In this document: piece by piece, positions 26,449 to 34,529 of the stretch | How positions within the stretch are numbered: the stretch's first letter is position 1 | Layout of the letters: every line of letters starts with the position of its first letter | Source of the DNA: Shewanella halotolerans | Lineage (GTDB): Bacteria > Pseudomonadota > Gammaproteobacteria > Enterobacterales > Shewanellaceae | Direction: 5' to 3' | Assembly: GCF_019457535.1 (NCBI RefSeq) | Contig: NZ_CP080417.1 | Location: 2,604,001-2,668,000, forward strand | Length of the DNA: 64,000 nt | Program-made: the position numbers and the translations under genes | The notes under the pieces: generated by a model | What the model was told of the DNA's origin: nothing | The model's database searches: none | Seen by the model: the letters and a program-made list of their open reading frames with translations, nothing else

Positions 26449-26511
26449 ACGCATGGTGTTGATTGATCTAATTGATTTCGCCAAAAAACTACCAGATCCA
26501 ACACCATGCGT
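26449..26511 (+). promoter_or_regulatory. inverted repeat that can hide the transposase start codon
   Basis: ACGCATGGTGTTG (26449-26461) and CAACACCATGCGT (26499-26511) are perfect complements with a 37-base loop. The right arm contains the transposase ATG (26506-26508). A transcript entering from outside would fold and cover the start, while one starting inside the loop would not. IS10 is known to use such a fold-back block against read-through expression. GATC sites in the loop (near 26464 and 26495) could add Dam control. Confidence 0.7.
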
Positions 26512-27708
26512 GATGTCCATATCTTACACGATTTACTCAAAAAGCAATGCCCGCAAATACATCAAAAACGGCTTAATTCTCTGATGGTTGCTACAGAAGC
26601 GTTACTTGATGGCAATCAGTTGTCACTCACTCAGCTTGGTCGCAATATCTCTGGTGCGGTGGCGCCAAAGCACAACATCAAACGGATAGACAGGCTACTC
26701 GGCAACCCGCATCTACACTCTGATAAATTCGCTATTTATCAATGGCATGCCAAGTTACTCTGTGTTGCTAATCCCATGCCGGTAATCCTCATTGATTGGT
26801 CTGATGTCCGTGAACAATTGCGGATGATGACATTGCGAGCCTCTGTCAGTGTGCAAGGGCGCTCGGTTACCCTGTATGAGCGTACTTTCAAGCTTGCCGA
26901 CTACAATGCTCCACGCAGTCATAACGCCTTCTTGGCGGAGTTGGCACAGGTGCTGCCGTCCCATGTGTGTCCACTGATTGTCACCGATGCGGGTTACCGC
27001 AATACCTGGTTTCGGGAGGTGGAACGATATGGTTGGTTTTGGCTTGGCCGTGTCCGTGGGGATGTCGGCTTTCTCCAGGCCAATCATGCCCAATGGCAGT
27101 CGAATAAGTCGCTTTATCCCTCCGCCACGGCGAAAGCCCGGCATATTGGTTACGTAAAACTGGGACGAAAATCGCCTATGCGCTGTCATTTACATCTGTA
27201 CAAGGCTGCGCCGAAATATCGAGCCGACAAGCGGTCATCCAAAGCAGGACGCAATCATACGGCACAACAAAGTTACCGTCTTGGCAGTAAAGAGCCTTGG
27301 TTACTGGCAACCAACTTGCCTACGGAGGCGTTCTCGTCAACGCAGGTGGTCAAACTTTATGCCAGACGGATGCAGATAGAAGAAACCTTTCGCGACCTCA
27401 AAAGTCCCCAATACGGCATGGGACTCAGACAAAGCCGCAGTCGTTGTCCACGCCGTTATGATGTGTTGTTGCTGATAGCTTTGTTGGCAGAAATCCTGCT
27501 TTGGTGCATCGGTCTGGCAGCCAGGCATCTGGGATGGCAGCGGAGGTTTCAAGCCAATACGATACGTGACAGAAACGTGCTATCTGTGCTCCGGCTCGGC
27601 AAAGAAGTGAGACGACGTCCGGAATACTCAATCAAAGAATCGCATTTTCGCTGGGCTTGGGGTGAATTTCTTAAACTGGTTAACACCTCTGGGAGGCCCG
27701 AATTATGA
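26506..27708 (+). CDS. IS10-type DDE transposase
   Basis: The 400-residue protein aligns in length and catalytic positions with Tn10 transposase (402 aa). Asp97 is in VILIDWSD, Asp161 in LIVTDAGYRNTWF, and Glu292 in the YARRMQIEETFRDLK motif, the same residue numbers as the Tn10 enzyme. The frame is intact, so it may be active. It acts by cut-and-paste through hairpin intermediates. Confidence 0.96.
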   Translation: MRDVHILHDLLKKQCPQIHQKRLNSLMVATEALLDGNQLSLTQLGRNISGAVAPKHNIKRIDRLLGNPHLHSDKFAIYQWHAKLLCVANPMPVILIDWSDVREQLRMMTLRASVSVQGRSVTLYERTFKLADYNAPRSHNAFLAELAQVLPSHVCPLIVTDAGYRNTWFREVERYGWFWLGRVRGDVGFLQANHAQWQSNKSLYPSATAKARHIGYVKLGRKSPMRCHLHLYKAAPKYRADKRSSKAGRNHTAQQSYRLGSKEPWLLATNLPTEAFSSTQVVKLYARRMQIEETFRDLKSPQYGMGLRQSRSRCPRRYDVLLLIALLAEILLWCIGLAARHLGWQRRFQANTIRDRNVLSVLRLGKEVRRRPEYSIKESHFRWAWGEFLKLVNTSGRPEL

Positions 27709-27721
27709 GGGGATCCTCCAG

Positions 27722-27730
27722 GATAAAACG
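27722..27730. repeat. target-site duplication, right copy
   Basis: GATAAAACG, matching 26395-26403. With the IS removed, the target reads TTAGATAA-AACG-TTATCTAA, a perfect 8-bp inverted repeat with a 4-base centre. Confidence 0.93.
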
Positions 27731-27775
27731 TTATCTAAATTCATTATTCTAGATTTTGTAATAAATCAGCAAACT

Positions 27776-28009
27776 TTAATAGCAATTTCTAAAAGAGCAC
27801 TCTATCAAAAATGGGAATAACTCTGACAAAAATGAAGAATACAGAATATTCGACAATAGATTCACCATCTGCATCACGATATCAGTAATAAATATTCCAA
27901 ATTCGCTATTATCATCCAAGGCAACTTCCACATCCTGAATGTATAAATTTGTCCAACTTGCTTTTCTTAAGCAGGCAATGGAGAACTTTTCGGAGAGTAA
28001 AGCGGACAC
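27776..28009 (-). CDS. doubtful short ORF beside the right repeat
   Basis: A 77-codon frame begins at a GTG inside the 79-bp repeat and includes a hydrophobic stretch (FGIFITDIVMQMVNLLSNIL). No clear ribosome-binding site or family is seen. It may be a remnant of a gene truncated when the insertion arrived, or it may be non-coding. Confidence 0.25.
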   Translation of the reverse strand: MSALLSEKFSIACLRKASWTNLYIQDVEVALDDNSEFGIFITDIVMQMVNLLSNILYSSFLSELFPFLIECSFRNCY

Positions 28010-28081
28010 AAAAAAGCAGCCCTTAGGCTGCTTTTCTTAATTGAGGATTTAAGACTCAGTACAGAGCTTAGATCTGCTTCA
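28003..28081. repeat. 79-bp direct repeat, phoU-proximal copy
   Basis: Identical to 25207-25285. It spans the last codons of phoU (MKQI and stop lie at its right end) and the terminator. Confidence 0.95.
28010..28036 (-). terminator. terminator of the pst-phoU operon
   Basis: The stem AAGCAGCC/GGCTGCTT ends in a T-run reading leftward, 32 bp past the phoU stop. Confidence 0.88.
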
Positions 28082-28775
28082 TCTCTTCATAAGAGGTGTG
28101 ACGTACGTCCTTACCCTTAACATAGTAGATGATGTATTCGCAGATGTTCTGGCATCTGTCGCCCACGCGCTCTACGGCGCGCGCCGCCCAGAGTACGTCG
28201 AGCACTTCTGGGATAGAGCGAGGATCTTCCATCATATAGGTCATCAGCTGGCGGATAATACCCTCGTATTCGCTATCTAGCTTGCTATCTTCCTTATGCA
28301 GCTCGATGGCCACGTCAGCGTCCATACGCGCCAGCGCGTCCAGGGTCGAATGCAGAGTACGGGTCGCATGACGGCCCATATGCTCTATGCTCACCAGCAG
28401 TGGTTGCTGGTTCTTGAGACGCTTATCCAGCGCAGCGGCGGCGATCTTCACACAGGCATCGCCGATACGTTCAAGGTCGGCAATCGTCTTAGAGATGGCG
28501 ATGATCAGACGCAAGTCGCTAGCGGCAGGCTGACGCTTGGCAATGATACGGGTACACTCCTCATCGATAGAGACCTCCATACCATTGACGCTGTGGTCAC
28601 CGTCAATCACCTTCTGCGCCAGATCGGCATCCAGGTTACCTAAGGCGTCCAGGGCCTGCTCCAGTTGACGCTCAACCAGGCCACCCATCGCCAATACGCG
28701 GTTACGAATATCGTCGAGCTCGGCATTAAACTGACCCGAGATATGTTTATTTAAGTTTATGTTTTCCATTGACAT
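28068..28775 (-). CDS. phoU: phosphate transport regulator PhoU
   Basis: The 235-residue protein has two PhoU three-helix repeats with the metal-binding signatures: DLRLIIAISKTIADLERIGDACVKIA in the first and ARAVERVGDRCQNICEYIIYYVKG in the second. PhoU couples PstSCAB to PhoR so that the Pho regulon is off in high phosphate. It is the last gene of pstC-A-B-phoU, and its end is duplicated at 25207-25285. Confidence 0.97.
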   Translation of the reverse strand: MSMENINLNKHISGQFNAELDDIRNRVLAMGGLVERQLEQALDALGNLDADLAQKVIDGDHSVNGMEVSIDEECTRIIAKRQPAASDLRLIIAISKTIADLERIGDACVKIAAAALDKRLKNQQPLLVSIEHMGRHATRTLHSTLDALARMDADVAIELHKEDSKLDSEYEGIIRQLMTYMMEDPRSIPEVLDVLWAARAVERVGDRCQNICEYIIYYVKGKDVRHTSYEEMKQI

Positions 28776-28817
28776 TCAACCTTATCAATTCTTGCCATTC
28801 AGTTGGCAGCGGCCCAA

Positions 28818-29636
28818 TTAACCGTAACGACCCGTGATGTAATCTTCGGTCTTTTTCTTCTTCGGCGTGGTGAAGATGGTGTTAGTGTCGGCATATTCCA
28901 CCAGCTCACCCATGTACATGAAGGCGGTCTGATCCGAGACACGCGCCGCCTGTTGCATGTTGTGGGTCACGATCACCACGGTATATTTAGCCTTCAGCTC
29001 AGTGATCAGCTCTTCGATGGTCAGGGTCGAGATAGGATCCAGTGCCGAGGTCGGCTCATCGAGCAGCAAGACTTCGGGTTCGATGGCGATGGCGCGGGCA
29101 ATCACCAGACGCTGCTGCTGACCACCAGACAGACCGAAGGCGTTGTCATGCAGACGATCTTTCACCTCATCCCAAATCGCGGCGCCGCGCAGTGAACGCT
29201 CGGCGGCTTCATCCAGCTGACGACGGTTGTTGATGCCCTGCAGGCGCAGGCCGTAAACCACGTTCTCATAGATAGACTTAGGGAAAGGGTTTGGACGCTG
29301 GAACACCATGCCGACGTTGCGGCGCAAGGATGCCACATCTACCTTCTTGTCGTAGATGTTTTGGCCGTGCAGCAGGATCTCACCGTCGATATTACAGTTA
29401 TCCACCAGATCGTTCATGCGGTTGATGCAGCGCAACAAGGTTGACTTACCACAACCACTGGGGCCGATGAAGGCGGTCACCTTCTTCTTAGGGATCTTCA
29501 TCGACACGTCAAACAGGGCCTGCTTGTCGCCATATTTTAGATCTAAGTTACGGATCTCAAGTGCGGTCTGCTCGCTGCTTAAATTATTTAAGTCTAAAGT
29601 CTCTGTTTTCATTACCGACTGATCTATCGAAATCAT
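28818..29636 (-). CDS. pstB: phosphate ABC transporter ATPase PstB
   Basis: The 272-residue ATPase has Walker A GPSGCGKSTLLRCINRMND, the signature LSGGQQQRLVIARA, and Walker B VLLLDEPTSALDP. RMNDLV and FQRPNPFPKSIYENV are typical of PstB. It energises phosphate uptake with PstA and PstC. A 42-bp gap separates it from phoU. Confidence 0.97.
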   Translation of the reverse strand: MISIDQSVMKTETLDLNNLSSEQTALEIRNLDLKYGDKQALFDVSMKIPKKKVTAFIGPSGCGKSTLLRCINRMNDLVDNCNIDGEILLHGQNIYDKKVDVASLRRNVGMVFQRPNPFPKSIYENVVYGLRLQGINNRRQLDEAAERSLRGAAIWDEVKDRLHDNAFGLSGGQQQRLVIARAIAIEPEVLLLDEPTSALDPISTLTIEELITELKAKYTVVIVTHNMQQAARVSDQTAFMYMGELVEYADTNTIFTTPKKKKTEDYITGRYG

Positions 29637-29713
29637 ATCTGTTCCTAATCACTTCAGGATAAAGGTTATTCGCGCCCCAGCCTAGCCCAGGCGCGATTAA
29701 TTCGGGTTTTAGG

Positions 29714-31366
29714 TTAGTGTTCCAGCGAGCGATACTTCTCACGCAGGTGATTACGCACGGCGATGGCGGTCAGGTTAAGACTCACGATCACTGACACTAA
29801 CAGGAAGGAGGTCGCGTAAACCAAGGGACGCGCCGCCTCAACGTTGGGGCTCTGGAAGCCCACATCATAAATATGGAAACCTAGGTGCATGAACTTACGC
29901 TCCAGGTGCACGAAGGGAAAGTTCATATCGATCGGCAGGGTCGGTGCCAGCTTCACTACACCCACCAGCATCAATGGCGCTACCTCACCGGCTGCGCGGG
30001 CAACCGCCAGAATAAGCCCTGTCATGATCGCCGGGCTCGCCATAGGGATGATGATGCGCCACAGGGTCTCTGCCTTGGTCGCGCCCAGTGCCAGGCTACC
30101 TTGACGGACAGAGCTAGGAATACGGCTCAGACCCTCTTCGGTCGAGACGATCACCACAGGCAGGGTCAGGATAGCCAGGGTCAGCGCCGACCAGATCACC
30201 CCGGGTGAACCAAATGTCGGTGCCGGCAATGCTTCTGGGTAGAAGAGTTGGTCGATTGAGCCACCCAGCATATAGACGAAGAAGCCAAGACCAAATACGC
30301 CGTACACGATCGATGGCACACCCGCCAGGTTAATCACTGCGATGCGGATCATCTTAGTAATTGGGCCTTTCTTCGCATATTCATGTAGATAAATAGCCGC
30401 AACCACGCCAAATGGGGTCACAATCACCGCCATCAGCAGCACCATGAAGACGGTACCGAAGATTGCCGGGAACACCCCCCCCTCAGTGTTGGCCTCACGG
30501 GGATCGGCGCTAACGAAGTTACCCACGCCGCTAAACCAGTGGCCAATCTTACCCATGATGCCAAGGTGGTTAGAGTAAGTAACACCTAAGATACTGTCGA
30601 GCTGTAACGTCACCTCTTCGCCGCGCATGTCACGAACGATCACCGCATCTCGGCCCGCCTCTGCACGCAGGTCGAAGAAGGCTTTTTCGAGTACCTTGTA
30701 ATCGGCCTGCAGCTTGTCACGCTCCGCCGCTAGCTCTGCCTTACGGCTGTCGGTCAGGGCGTTGTCCAGTTCAAAACGACGCTCTTTCAGACGTAGATTT
30801 TCAAGTGCATAGTTAACCGCGCCAATCTCACGCTTTTGCAGCGTGGTGGCTTTGTCGCTCAGGGCGACCGCGCGCTCGATATGCTCTTCAAACGAGGCTT
30901 CCACATCGTCTAGCGCCAGACGCTTACCATCTTCTATGATGGCGATGGGATAACCGAAGAAATCACCGTTCTTAGTACGCTCGAGTTTTGCCACATCCGT
31001 TGGTGTGGTGCGCGACAGAATATCTGTCCCCAGCACCCAACGAAAATCCAGGCCAACAAACTCACGGTTACCCGTCTTGATCAGGTAGCGGGTTACCAGC
31101 TCACCTGGGTCTTCGCTAAACTTGTGTCCGGCAGAGATCAGGCGCTCGGTTGGCACCTCTTCCTTATCGTAGATCTCACCGATAATGGTTGAGCGCTTGC
31201 CATGCTGATCCACCACTTCCCACTGGTAGATATCTGCCGGCCAGAAGTAGCTCAATCCTCGCCAGGCGATCAACAGCAACAAGCCCAACACGGCGATCAA
31301 ACTGATACTCACGGCGCCACCTGTCATCCAGATCCAGGGGGAACCCGACTTAAACCACTTACCCAT
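29714..31366 (-). CDS. pstA: phosphate ABC transporter permease PstA, long form
   Basis: The 550-residue protein is about twice the length of E. coli PstA. It has an N-terminal membrane helix (about 12-35), a large periplasmic region of about 240 residues with a coiled coil (about 155-240, RKAELAAERDKLQADY), and the usual permease core from residue 290. The core contains the ATPase-coupling EAA-like motif LALGATKAETLWRIIIPMASP. Long PstA and PstC pairs occur in marine Gammaproteobacteria; the role of the extra domains is not established. Confidence 0.93.
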   Translation of the reverse strand: MGKWFKSGSPWIWMTGGAVSISLIAVLGLLLLIAWRGLSYFWPADIYQWEVVDQHGKRSTIIGEIYDKEEVPTERLISAGHKFSEDPGELVTRYLIKTGNREFVGLDFRWVLGTDILSRTTPTDVAKLERTKNGDFFGYPIAIIEDGKRLALDDVEASFEEHIERAVALSDKATTLQKREIGAVNYALENLRLKERRFELDNALTDSRKAELAAERDKLQADYKVLEKAFFDLRAEAGRDAVIVRDMRGEEVTLQLDSILGVTYSNHLGIMGKIGHWFSGVGNFVSADPREANTEGGVFPAIFGTVFMVLLMAVIVTPFGVVAAIYLHEYAKKGPITKMIRIAVINLAGVPSIVYGVFGLGFFVYMLGGSIDQLFYPEALPAPTFGSPGVIWSALTLAILTLPVVIVSTEEGLSRIPSSVRQGSLALGATKAETLWRIIIPMASPAIMTGLILAVARAAGEVAPLMLVGVVKLAPTLPIDMNFPFVHLERKFMHLGFHIYDVGFQSPNVEAARPLVYATSFLLVSVIVSLNLTAIAVRNHLREKYRSLEH

Positions 31367-31426
31367 TACATTGGCCTCTTAACGTCACAGGCGAAAAATT
31401 AAAAATCGATAACATGCCAGCCTCCC

Positions 31427-33685
31427 TTAGAGTGAACTGTAGCGTTCACGCAGACGCTGTCTCACCACCTCGGCGATGGTGTTAAACAGGAAGGTGAAGA
31501 TAAACAGTACGAAGGCCGCCAGGAACAGCACGCGGTAGTGCGAGCTGCCGATAGCCGATTCAGGCATCTCCACGGCGATGTTGGCCGCCAAGGTACGCAT
31601 CCCCTCGAACACGCTCCACTCCATGATGGCGGTGTTACCCGTGGCCATCAGCACGATCATGGTCTCACCCACGGCGCGGCCGAGGCCCATCATGACGGCC
31701 GAGAAGATCCCCGGGCTCGCGGTAAGTAGCACCACACGGGTCAGGGTCTGCCAGTTAGTTGCGCCCAGCGCCAGGCTGCCGTTAGACAGGTGACGCGGTA
31801 CAGAGAACACGGCGTCTTCGGCGATAGAGAAGATGGTTGGGATAACCGCAAAGCCCATGGCGATGCCCACTACCAGCGCGTTACGTTGGTCGAAGGTGAT
31901 CCCCAGCTCATTGGTGATAAACAGACGGGTATCGCCGCCGAAGAAGGCCACTTCGATACTCGGACTGATATAGAAGGCAAACCAGCCCACGAAACAGATA
32001 ACAGGTATCAGCATCAGCTCTTGGTATGTCTCAGGCAGACGCTGCTTCCAGCGACCCGGCAACTTGTACCAGCCCAGTGCCGTTAACAAAATACTGATAG
32101 GCAATAGCACCAGCAACATGATGATCCCCGGCAGGTGATCCTCGATAAGCGGTGCCAGCCAGAGACCGGCCAGGAAGCCGAGAATAACCGTCGGCAAGGC
32201 TTCCATGATCTCGATGGTCGGCTTCACCACGGCGCGCACTTTTGGCGACATGAAATAGGCGGTATAGACGGCGCCGGCAATCGCCAGCGGCGTCGCAAAT
32301 AGCATGGCGTACAGCGCAGCCTTCATGGTGCCAAAGGCCAGCGGCATCAGGCTGAGCTTGGCTTCGAAGTCATCCGAACCTGAGGTCGACTGCCACACAT
32401 ATTGCGGCTCGGGGTAACCTTCATACCACACCTTGCTCCACATGGCGCTCCAAGACACCTCTGGGTGGCTGTTTTCCACCGCAAACAGATGCAGCTTGTT
32501 GCCTGCCTCGACCACCAGGGCGTTGGCGCGTGGGCTGAAGCCCATCTGGGTGGCGTGGGCTAGATCGAAAGTCTCGGTGAAGAGTTTGCGCTGACTCGTG
32601 GTATAAAGCAGGTCTAACTCGCCAGATTCGCTCACGGTGGCGAAGCTCTTACGGTAGAACTCACCGGCGATGCGCTTCACGCCCGCCTTGTTCTTAAATT
32701 CGCGGATCTCCTGATACTGACGACCCTTGTCGCCATTGACCTGGAAATATTGGAAGATTTGGCCATTGTCATAGCTCACCAGCAGAGAGCTGGCGCCGGC
32801 CAGCAGGGCAACGTCTGTCACCTTGGTCTTGGCACGTTCAAGCTCGATCACCTGACTTAGGGCTACCTCATCCACATAGCGGATATCGTAGACGTACAGG
32901 CGATTGCCAGAGCGCAGCAGTAGCTGACGCTGATCTGGGGTCATCAACTGCTGATCGACCTGAGCAGGCGCTTCCTGGATCTGACTGGTAGTGGCTTCCC
33001 ACTCCACCTCTTCGGTCATCATGTTCTCTTCACCGTTGTGGCGGGTCAGGAACCAGCGACCATTGGCATCATGATAGGCGAAGCTGAGTTTGTCAGAAGC
33101 CGAGGCGAAGGCCAGCTGATAAAGTGGCGTGCCCGACTCAGACACCTGCAACGGCGATGCGCCCAGCGGATAACGCAGGCTTGGGGTGATCAGACGCTTG
33201 TTGTTGGGATAGGTCACCGCAAAATTCACACCGGCTATGATCACCTGGCCATTTGAGAGACCGAAGGCAAAGCGCTGCTCACTTGGTACACCGGCGACGC
33301 TGCTGACGATCTCTGCATCCTGAGGCACATTTATCTGCTCCTGCTTGACCAGGCTGGCACTCAGGGCGCTATAGAAGCTGACCCCGCCATCCTGCGACAC
33401 GCGGTAGAGGATCTCGTTTTGCTCGTCGCTGCCCACCATAAGTGCAGGCGATTTGGCGTCTTGCAGTTCGACATTTATCACTGGCGTGACATCTGCCCCA
33501 TCGAAAATCGGCTTTACAACATAGAGTAGGTAGAAAAAGATCAGCAAGAGCGCCACAAACACCATGGTGCCGCCCAAAGTCACCCCTATCTGGGTGAGCT
33601 TATCCTTAAATGCTCGCTTGCTGGAGCCCTTGCCCATCAACAAATCTGTTGCAGTAGAACCAGGTTGAATGACCTGAGTTTCCAT
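31427..33685 (-). CDS. pstC: phosphate ABC transporter permease PstC, long form
   Basis: The 752-residue protein has a cytosolic N-terminus, a membrane helix (about 35-57), and a periplasmic domain of about 370 residues with beta-propeller-like repeats (e.g. RQLLLRSGNRLYVYDIRYV). The permease core starts near residue 450 with the coupling motif LALGATNWQTLTRVVLLTASP. E. coli PstC has only about 319 residues. It is the first gene of the operon, 110-125 bp behind a Pho box promoter. No pstS, phoB or phoR is in the window. Confidence 0.93.
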   Translation of the reverse strand: METQVIQPGSTATDLLMGKGSSKRAFKDKLTQIGVTLGGTMVFVALLLIFFYLLYVVKPIFDGADVTPVINVELQDAKSPALMVGSDEQNEILYRVSQDGGVSFYSALSASLVKQEQINVPQDAEIVSSVAGVPSEQRFAFGLSNGQVIIAGVNFAVTYPNNKRLITPSLRYPLGASPLQVSESGTPLYQLAFASASDKLSFAYHDANGRWFLTRHNGEENMMTEEVEWEATTSQIQEAPAQVDQQLMTPDQRQLLLRSGNRLYVYDIRYVDEVALSQVIELERAKTKVTDVALLAGASSLLVSYDNGQIFQYFQVNGDKGRQYQEIREFKNKAGVKRIAGEFYRKSFATVSESGELDLLYTTSQRKLFTETFDLAHATQMGFSPRANALVVEAGNKLHLFAVENSHPEVSWSAMWSKVWYEGYPEPQYVWQSTSGSDDFEAKLSLMPLAFGTMKAALYAMLFATPLAIAGAVYTAYFMSPKVRAVVKPTIEIMEALPTVILGFLAGLWLAPLIEDHLPGIIMLLVLLPISILLTALGWYKLPGRWKQRLPETYQELMLIPVICFVGWFAFYISPSIEVAFFGGDTRLFITNELGITFDQRNALVVGIAMGFAVIPTIFSIAEDAVFSVPRHLSNGSLALGATNWQTLTRVVLLTASPGIFSAVMMGLGRAVGETMIVLMATGNTAIMEWSVFEGMRTLAANIAVEMPESAIGSSHYRVLFLAAFVLFIFTFLFNTIAEVVRQRLRERYSSL

Positions 33686-33788
33686 TAAGAACCTCGTTAA
33701 TTTTTGTTCAGTAGAGTTTTCGCTGGGATTGTCGTTTCTGCTATGTTAACTATAGTGAATCGAGGCAAGCCCTTTTCTGACAGTCGGG

Positions 33789-33822
33789 ATTATATGACGC
33801 AAAGATGACACTAATGTTACAA
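33789..33822 (-). promoter_or_regulatory. PhoB-dependent promoter of pstC
   Basis: Reading leftward: TTGTAAC (33822-33816), 4 bp, GTGTCAT (33811-33805), 10 bp, then TATAAT (33794-33789). This is the arrangement of a PhoB promoter, in which a Pho box of two 7-bp direct repeats (CTGTCAT consensus) takes the place of the -35 element. A third half-site GCGTCAT (33800-33794) continues the 11-bp period. Confidence 0.8.
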
Positions 33823-33964
33823 CCAGAAAATGTCATCATTATAGGAGCTTGTTAAACTTTTTCAGCCGCTTTTCATATTGTTAATGCCGGAAATTGATTC
33901 AACCGTGCCCCGTCCGGGGGGCGTGGCGATACCGCACTCAACCAACTGATGGAGCCTATGCGAA

Positions 33965-34462
33965 ATGTTACGATATTTAGTCACCCTGCAAGTCGCCGAT
34001 AAACCAGGATTGGTCGAACAGATAGCTCACAGCGTCAGCCGCCACGGCGGTAACTGGCTCGACTCTGAGCTGCGCCACATCGACGGCATCTTCGCCGCCA
34101 TCTTGCTACTGGAAGTCCCCGCCGCCAACTGGGACACACTGCTGGAAAATCTGGAATGCATCGAAGGCCTCACCCTCACCTACGCCAAGACCCGTAAGAC
34201 TCAGGCACCGCAGACCATACGTCGCTACTCTCTGGTCGCCTACGACAGACCCGGACTGGTACATGATATCTCTAACAAGATCAATGAACTGGGCGCCAAC
34301 ATCGAGCGACTATCCACCCATTACGAGACGGCCAGCCACACGGGCGTTGCCCTGTTTCGCGCCAACTTTAGCCTGAGCGTTAAAGATGAGGCCGCCGAGC
34401 AGCGCCTCACTCAGGCCCTCTACACCATAGGTGACGACGTGGTATTGGATATCGTCGATTAA
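33965..34462 (+). CDS. gcvR: ACT-domain regulator, GcvR-like
   Basis: The 165-residue protein has two ACT domains: residues about 4-72 (YLVTLQVADKPGLVEQIAHSV) and about 88-160 (YSLVAYDRPGLVHDISNKINELGANIERLSTHYE). This is the GcvR architecture. GcvR antagonises GcvA to repress glycine cleavage. No gcv genes are nearby, so the assignment is from domain structure only. Confidence 0.75.
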   Translation: MLRYLVTLQVADKPGLVEQIAHSVSRHGGNWLDSELRHIDGIFAAILLLEVPAANWDTLLENLECIEGLTLTYAKTRKTQAPQTIRRYSLVAYDRPGLVHDISNKINELGANIERLSTHYETASHTGVALFRANFSLSVKDEAAEQRLTQALYTIGDDVVLDIVD

Positions 34463-34501
34463 GCAGAGCGTAATCGTTTATTAGTGTAAGAATCGCGCAA
34501 G

Positions 34502-34529
34502 AAAAAAAGCGGCAATTATGCCGCTTTTT
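34502..34529. terminator. bidirectional terminator
   Basis: The stem AAAAAGCGGC/GCCGCTTTTT lies between the converging gcvR-like and EamA genes and overlaps the last codons of the latter. Confidence 0.85.

Larger units (their letters stand above)
26404..27721 (+). mobile_element. IS10-like insertion sequence (IS4 family)
   Basis: This is a complete 1,318-bp element (IS10 is 1,329 bp). The left end CTAGGGAATCCCCAGATAATT and the reverse complement of the right end CTGGAGGATCCCCTCATAATT agree at 16 of 21 positions and resemble the Tn10/IS10 ends. The 9-bp duplication GATAAAACG flanks both sides. It carries one intact transposase gene and a 13-bp inverted repeat over its start codon. It has split the region between two small genes of the phoU insertion. 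Confidence 0.95.
25207..28081. mobile_element. AT-rich insertion bounded by 79-bp direct repeats at the phoU 3' end
   Basis: Identical 79-bp repeats bound about 2.7 kb, of which 1,318 bp is an IS10-like element. The rest, about 1.4 kb, holds a lipoprotein gene, a TPR membrane-protein gene and a doubtful short ORF, all leftward and all more AT-rich than their neighbours. phoU is left intact because the inner repeat restores its end. This is the geometry of an element integrated at a gene's 3' end, but there is no integrase inside. Either it was mobilised in trans, it has lost its integrase, or the repeat is a plain duplication. Confidence 0.6.
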
